A program made the position numbers and the translations under genes. A DNA stretch of 9,819 nt from an uncultured Planctomycetaceae bacterium (lineage in GTDB: Bacteria > Planctomycetota > Planctomycetia > Pirellulales > UBA1268): assembly GCA_903958265.1 (NCBI GenBank), contig CAJBSQ010000783.1, positions 1 through 9,819 of the forward strand, in the 5' to 3' direction. Position 1 is the first letter of the stretch, and every line of letters begins with the position of its first letter. This document shows, one piece after another, positions 7,927-9,819 of this stretch. The notes beneath the pieces were generated by a model, which ran no database searches, was not told the origin of the DNA, and saw only the letters and a list, made by a program, of their open reading frames with translations.

Positions 7927-8754
7927 TCACATGGCAGCCTGGCCCAAGGTCTTCCGCAGCGAGGTCATCGCGATCTCGCCGAACTGCCGCGGTGGAACCC
8001 GCCACAGCGCTGGGTTGAAGAGTTCCACCGCCACGGCTCCCGCATAGCCGATCTCACCGAGCCGGTGGACGAGTTCGTCGGGCGGCGACGTGCCCTCCCC
8101 CGGCAGGATCCGGTCGGCGTCGGCCGCCATCTCCCGCGGCACGTCGGCGATGTCGGAGAGCTGCACGTGGGCGAGGTTTTCCTTCGAGAGCAGCCAGAGA
8201 TCGAGCGGCTTGCTCGGCCCCACGCTGAACTGGAACCAGTCGAGGCAGAGCCCGAGGGCCGGCGAGCCGACCTGCTCCACCACCGCCACGGCCGACTGCA
8301 GGTTGTTGGGGAAGCTCGCCCGCGCGTCAAACTCGAGCGCCAGCCTCACTCCCGCATCGGCCGCCCGCCGGGCCGCGTCGACGAGGCTCACCGACAACCG
8401 GCCAAGATCCTCAGGTCCCAGCGGCCCGAAGGCATCGCCCGCGATCACGAGCACCGGGATGCCGAGATCCCGACAGAGCGCGAGCCGCGCCTCGAAATGC
8501 GCCCAGTGTTCCCGGCGGGCGTCGCCCTGGCTGGTCAGCAGGCCGCCCTGGAAGCTTGCCGCCACCGCCGCAACACCGTGCCCGGCGAGCCGGTCCTTCA
8601 AGGTGGCGACGTCATGCTGCTTCAGAAACGCATCGGCGTGTCCCAGCCAGAGGTCGACCGCGTCGACGTGGCCGGCGGCATAATCCTCCAGCACCGTGCC
8701 GAGCGGCGCCTCGAGGCTGCAGACGGTGGCGATCGCAGGCTTCATGGTCGTCAT
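7927..8754 (-). CDS. Sugar phosphate isomerase/epimerase-like TIM-barrel protein
   Basis: A 275-residue protein of the xylose isomerase-like TIM-barrel superfamily (AP endonuclease 2 / sugar phosphate isomerase-epimerase), of usual family length. It shows the expected beta-strand ends bearing acidic residues: VDLW (33-36), LALEFDAR (138-145, Glu141), LCLDWFQF (169-176, Asp172), LAHVQLSD (194-201, His197), RILPGEG (215-221) and VAVELFN (241-247, Glu244). Glu141, Asp172, His197 and Glu244 are the likely divalent-metal ligands. Many relatives have a His three residues after the Asp; here it is Gln175. There is no signal peptide, so the protein should be cytoplasmic. The ATG at 8754-8752 overlaps the TGA of the glycyl-tRNA synthetase gene by 4 nt (ATGA), which fixes this start better than the longer upstream frame; ATG at 8745 is an alternative. 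The substrate is unknown; sugar or inositol derivatives are usual for the family. Confidence 0.85.
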   Translation of the reverse strand: MTTMKPAIATVCSLEAPLGTVLEDYAAGHVDAVDLWLGHADAFLKQHDVATLKDRLAGHGVAAVAASFQGGLLTSQGDARREHWAHFEARLALCRDLGIPVLVIAGDAFGPLGPEDLGRLSVSLVDAARRAADAGVRLALEFDARASFPNNLQSAVAVVEQVGSPALGLCLDWFQFSVGPSKPLDLWLLSKENLAHVQLSDIADVPREMAADADRILPGEGTSPPDELVHRLGEIGYAGAVAVELFNPALWRVPPRQFGEIAMTSLRKTLGQAAM

Positions 8755-9819
8755 GCCAGACGGTCGCGAAGCATCTCCACCACCTCGCCGACCGGCACCC
8801 GGGTCTGCACGAGCGTGTCGCGGTCGCGGAGCGTGACCGTCTTGTCGGTGAGCGTCTGGCCGTCGATCGTCAGGCACCAGGGGGTGCCGGCCTCGTCCTG
8901 CCGGGCATAGCGGCGGCCCACGGAACCCTTTTCGTCGTACTGGCAGGCCATGTGGGGCTTGAGGGCCCGGTAGAGCTCGATTGCCACCTCCGGCATGCCG
9001 TCCTTCTTCACGAGCGGCAGGATCGCCGCCTTGACGGGGGCCAGCCGCGGGTGGAGTTTCATCACGGTGCGGCTGCGGGGCTTGCCGTCCTCGTCGGGCA
9101 CCTCATCCTCGTGGTAGGCGTCGCAGAGGAACGCGAGCACGCCCCGGTCGGCGCCGGCCGACGGCTCGATGACGTGCGGCACATACCGCTCCCGCGAGAT
9201 GTCGTCGAAGTAGGAGAGATCCTTGCCGCTGCCGCGGTGCCGCGGCTTGCCATCGTCGCCCGTTTCCACGACGAGTTGGCCGTCTTTGCGGACGAGTTTA
9301 CCCTCCATGTGGCTGCGGAGGTCGAAGTCACCGCGATGGGCGATCCCCTCGAGTTCGCCAAACTCACCGGCGGCCAGGAAGGGAAACGCGTATTCGATGT
9401 CAGCCGTGCCGACCGAGTAGTGCGAGAGTTCGTCGGCGTGGTGCTCGCGGAGCTGCAACCGGCCCTCCGTGAGGCCGAGGTCGAGGTACCACTTCCACCT
9501 TCGGTCACGCCAGTAGCGGTACCAGGCAGCCGAGTCGGCCGGCTTGCAGAAAAACTCGATCTCCATCTGCTCGAACTCGCGGGAGCGAAAGGTGAAGTTT
9601 CGCGGCGTGATCTCGTTGCGGAAGCTCTTGCCGATCTGGGCGATCCCGAACGGCGGCTTGAGCCGCGAGGCCTGCTGCACATTCTGAAAGTTGACGAAGA
9701 TTCCCTGGGCGGTTTCGGGCCGCATGTACACCACGGCCGAGCTGTCCTCCACCGGGCCCATGAAGGTTTTGAACATCAGGTTGAATTTGCGGACTTCCGT
9801 GAGCGTGCCGCCGCACTTG
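8751..9819 (-). CDS. glyS: Glycyl-tRNA synthetase, dimeric single-chain type, C-terminal part
   Basis: The gene enters from the right edge and stops at TGA 8753-8751; about 356 C-terminal residues are visible. The enzyme charges tRNA-Gly with glycine using ATP in the cytoplasm. It is the alpha2 class IIa type and not the separate alpha/beta type. The first visible residues are KCGGTLTEVRKFNLMFKT, then RPETAQGIFVNF, class II motif 2 (FRNEITPRNFTFRSREFEQM, about 9564-9626), ELEGIAHRGDFDL, motif 3 (EPSAGADRGVLAFLCDAY, 9114-9167) and the anticodon-binding domain from about 9053 to the end (HPRLAPVKAAILP, VGRRYARQDEAGTP, TVTLRDRD). An insertion of about 25 residues lies between DLRSH and SGKDLSYFDD (about 9231-9308). 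The frame is open beyond the ATG at 9776, so that codon is internal. The downstream isomerase gene overlaps by 4 nt. The symbol may also be written glyQS. Confidence 0.96.
   Translation of the reverse strand, partial: KCGGTLTEVRKFNLMFKTFMGPVEDSSAVVYMRPETAQGIFVNFQNVQQASRLKPPFGIAQIGKSFRNEITPRNFTFRSREFEQMEIEFFCKPADSAAWYRYWRDRRWKWYLDLGLTEGRLQLREHHADELSHYSVGTADIEYAFPFLAAGEFGELEGIAHRGDFDLRSHMEGKLVRKDGQLVVETGDDGKPRHRGSGKDLSYFDDISRERYVPHVIEPSAGADRGVLAFLCDAYHEDEVPDEDGKPRSRTVMKLHPRLAPVKAAILPLVKKDGMPEVAIELYRALKPHMACQYDEKGSVGRRYARQDEAGTPWCLTIDGQTLTDKTVTLRDRDTLVQTRVPVGEVVEMLRDRLA

Noticed and set aside
8755..8877. Longer N-terminus for the isomerase-like protein
   Set aside because: The extra 41 residues are Arg/His/Asp/Gly-rich and lie within the glycyl-tRNA synthetase C-terminal coding region. 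The ATGA overlap start gives the normal family N-terminus.
7663..8910. Plus-strand open frame of 415 residues across the convergent gap
   Set aside because: It overlaps the coiled-coil coding region in another frame and then runs antisense to the isomerase-like gene. It has no family similarity that can be recognised.

Overview
The window is GC-rich and almost fully coding, and it looks like the chromosome of a planctomycete (Pirellulales-like; the family-level placement is inference). The main evidence is a block of genes from families that are strongly expanded in Planctomycetota and their relatives: DUF1501, PPC-domain proteins, DUF1549/DUF1553 (PSCyt2/PSD1) and PSCyt1-type cytochromes fused to WD40 repeats. 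The partial glycyl-tRNA synthetase is of the dimeric single-chain type and has a lineage-style insertion.

Left block, plus strand, 1-7859. Four genes follow each other with almost no space between them. They are the 3' part of a DUF1501 protein, a two-PPC-domain exported protein, a DUF1549/DUF1553 protein with Ig-like domains and two Cys-His motifs, and a PSCyt1 cytochrome-domain protein with a seven-blade WD40 propeller and a C-terminal coiled coil. Gene 1 to gene 2 is a 7-nt gap with the Shine-Dalgarno sequence overlapping the stop codon. Gene 2 to gene 3 is a 4-nt GTGA overlap with a strong Shine-Dalgarno sequence. Gene 3 to gene 4 is a 6-nt gap. The block therefore reads as one transcription unit whose promoter lies upstream of the window. 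Genes 2-4 carry signal peptides, so the products should act outside the cytoplasmic membrane. Their joint function is not established, and this is the best candidate in the window for an undescribed system.

Middle, 7860-7926. This is a 67-nt gap between convergent genes, with only weak GC-rich stems and no T-tract terminator.

Right block, minus strand, 7927-9819. A partial glycyl-tRNA synthetase gene (C-terminal part only) is followed, with a 4-nt ATGA overlap, by a TIM-barrel sugar phosphate isomerase/epimerase-like gene. The two are probably co-transcribed from a promoter beyond the right edge.

Unusual points are the long polar N-terminal extensions of genes 2 and 3, whose DNA contains small inverted repeats, a CX4CH motif beside a normal CXXCH in gene 3, and a Gln where the isomerase family usually has a metal-site His. 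No tRNA, rRNA, CRISPR array or insertion sequence was seen.
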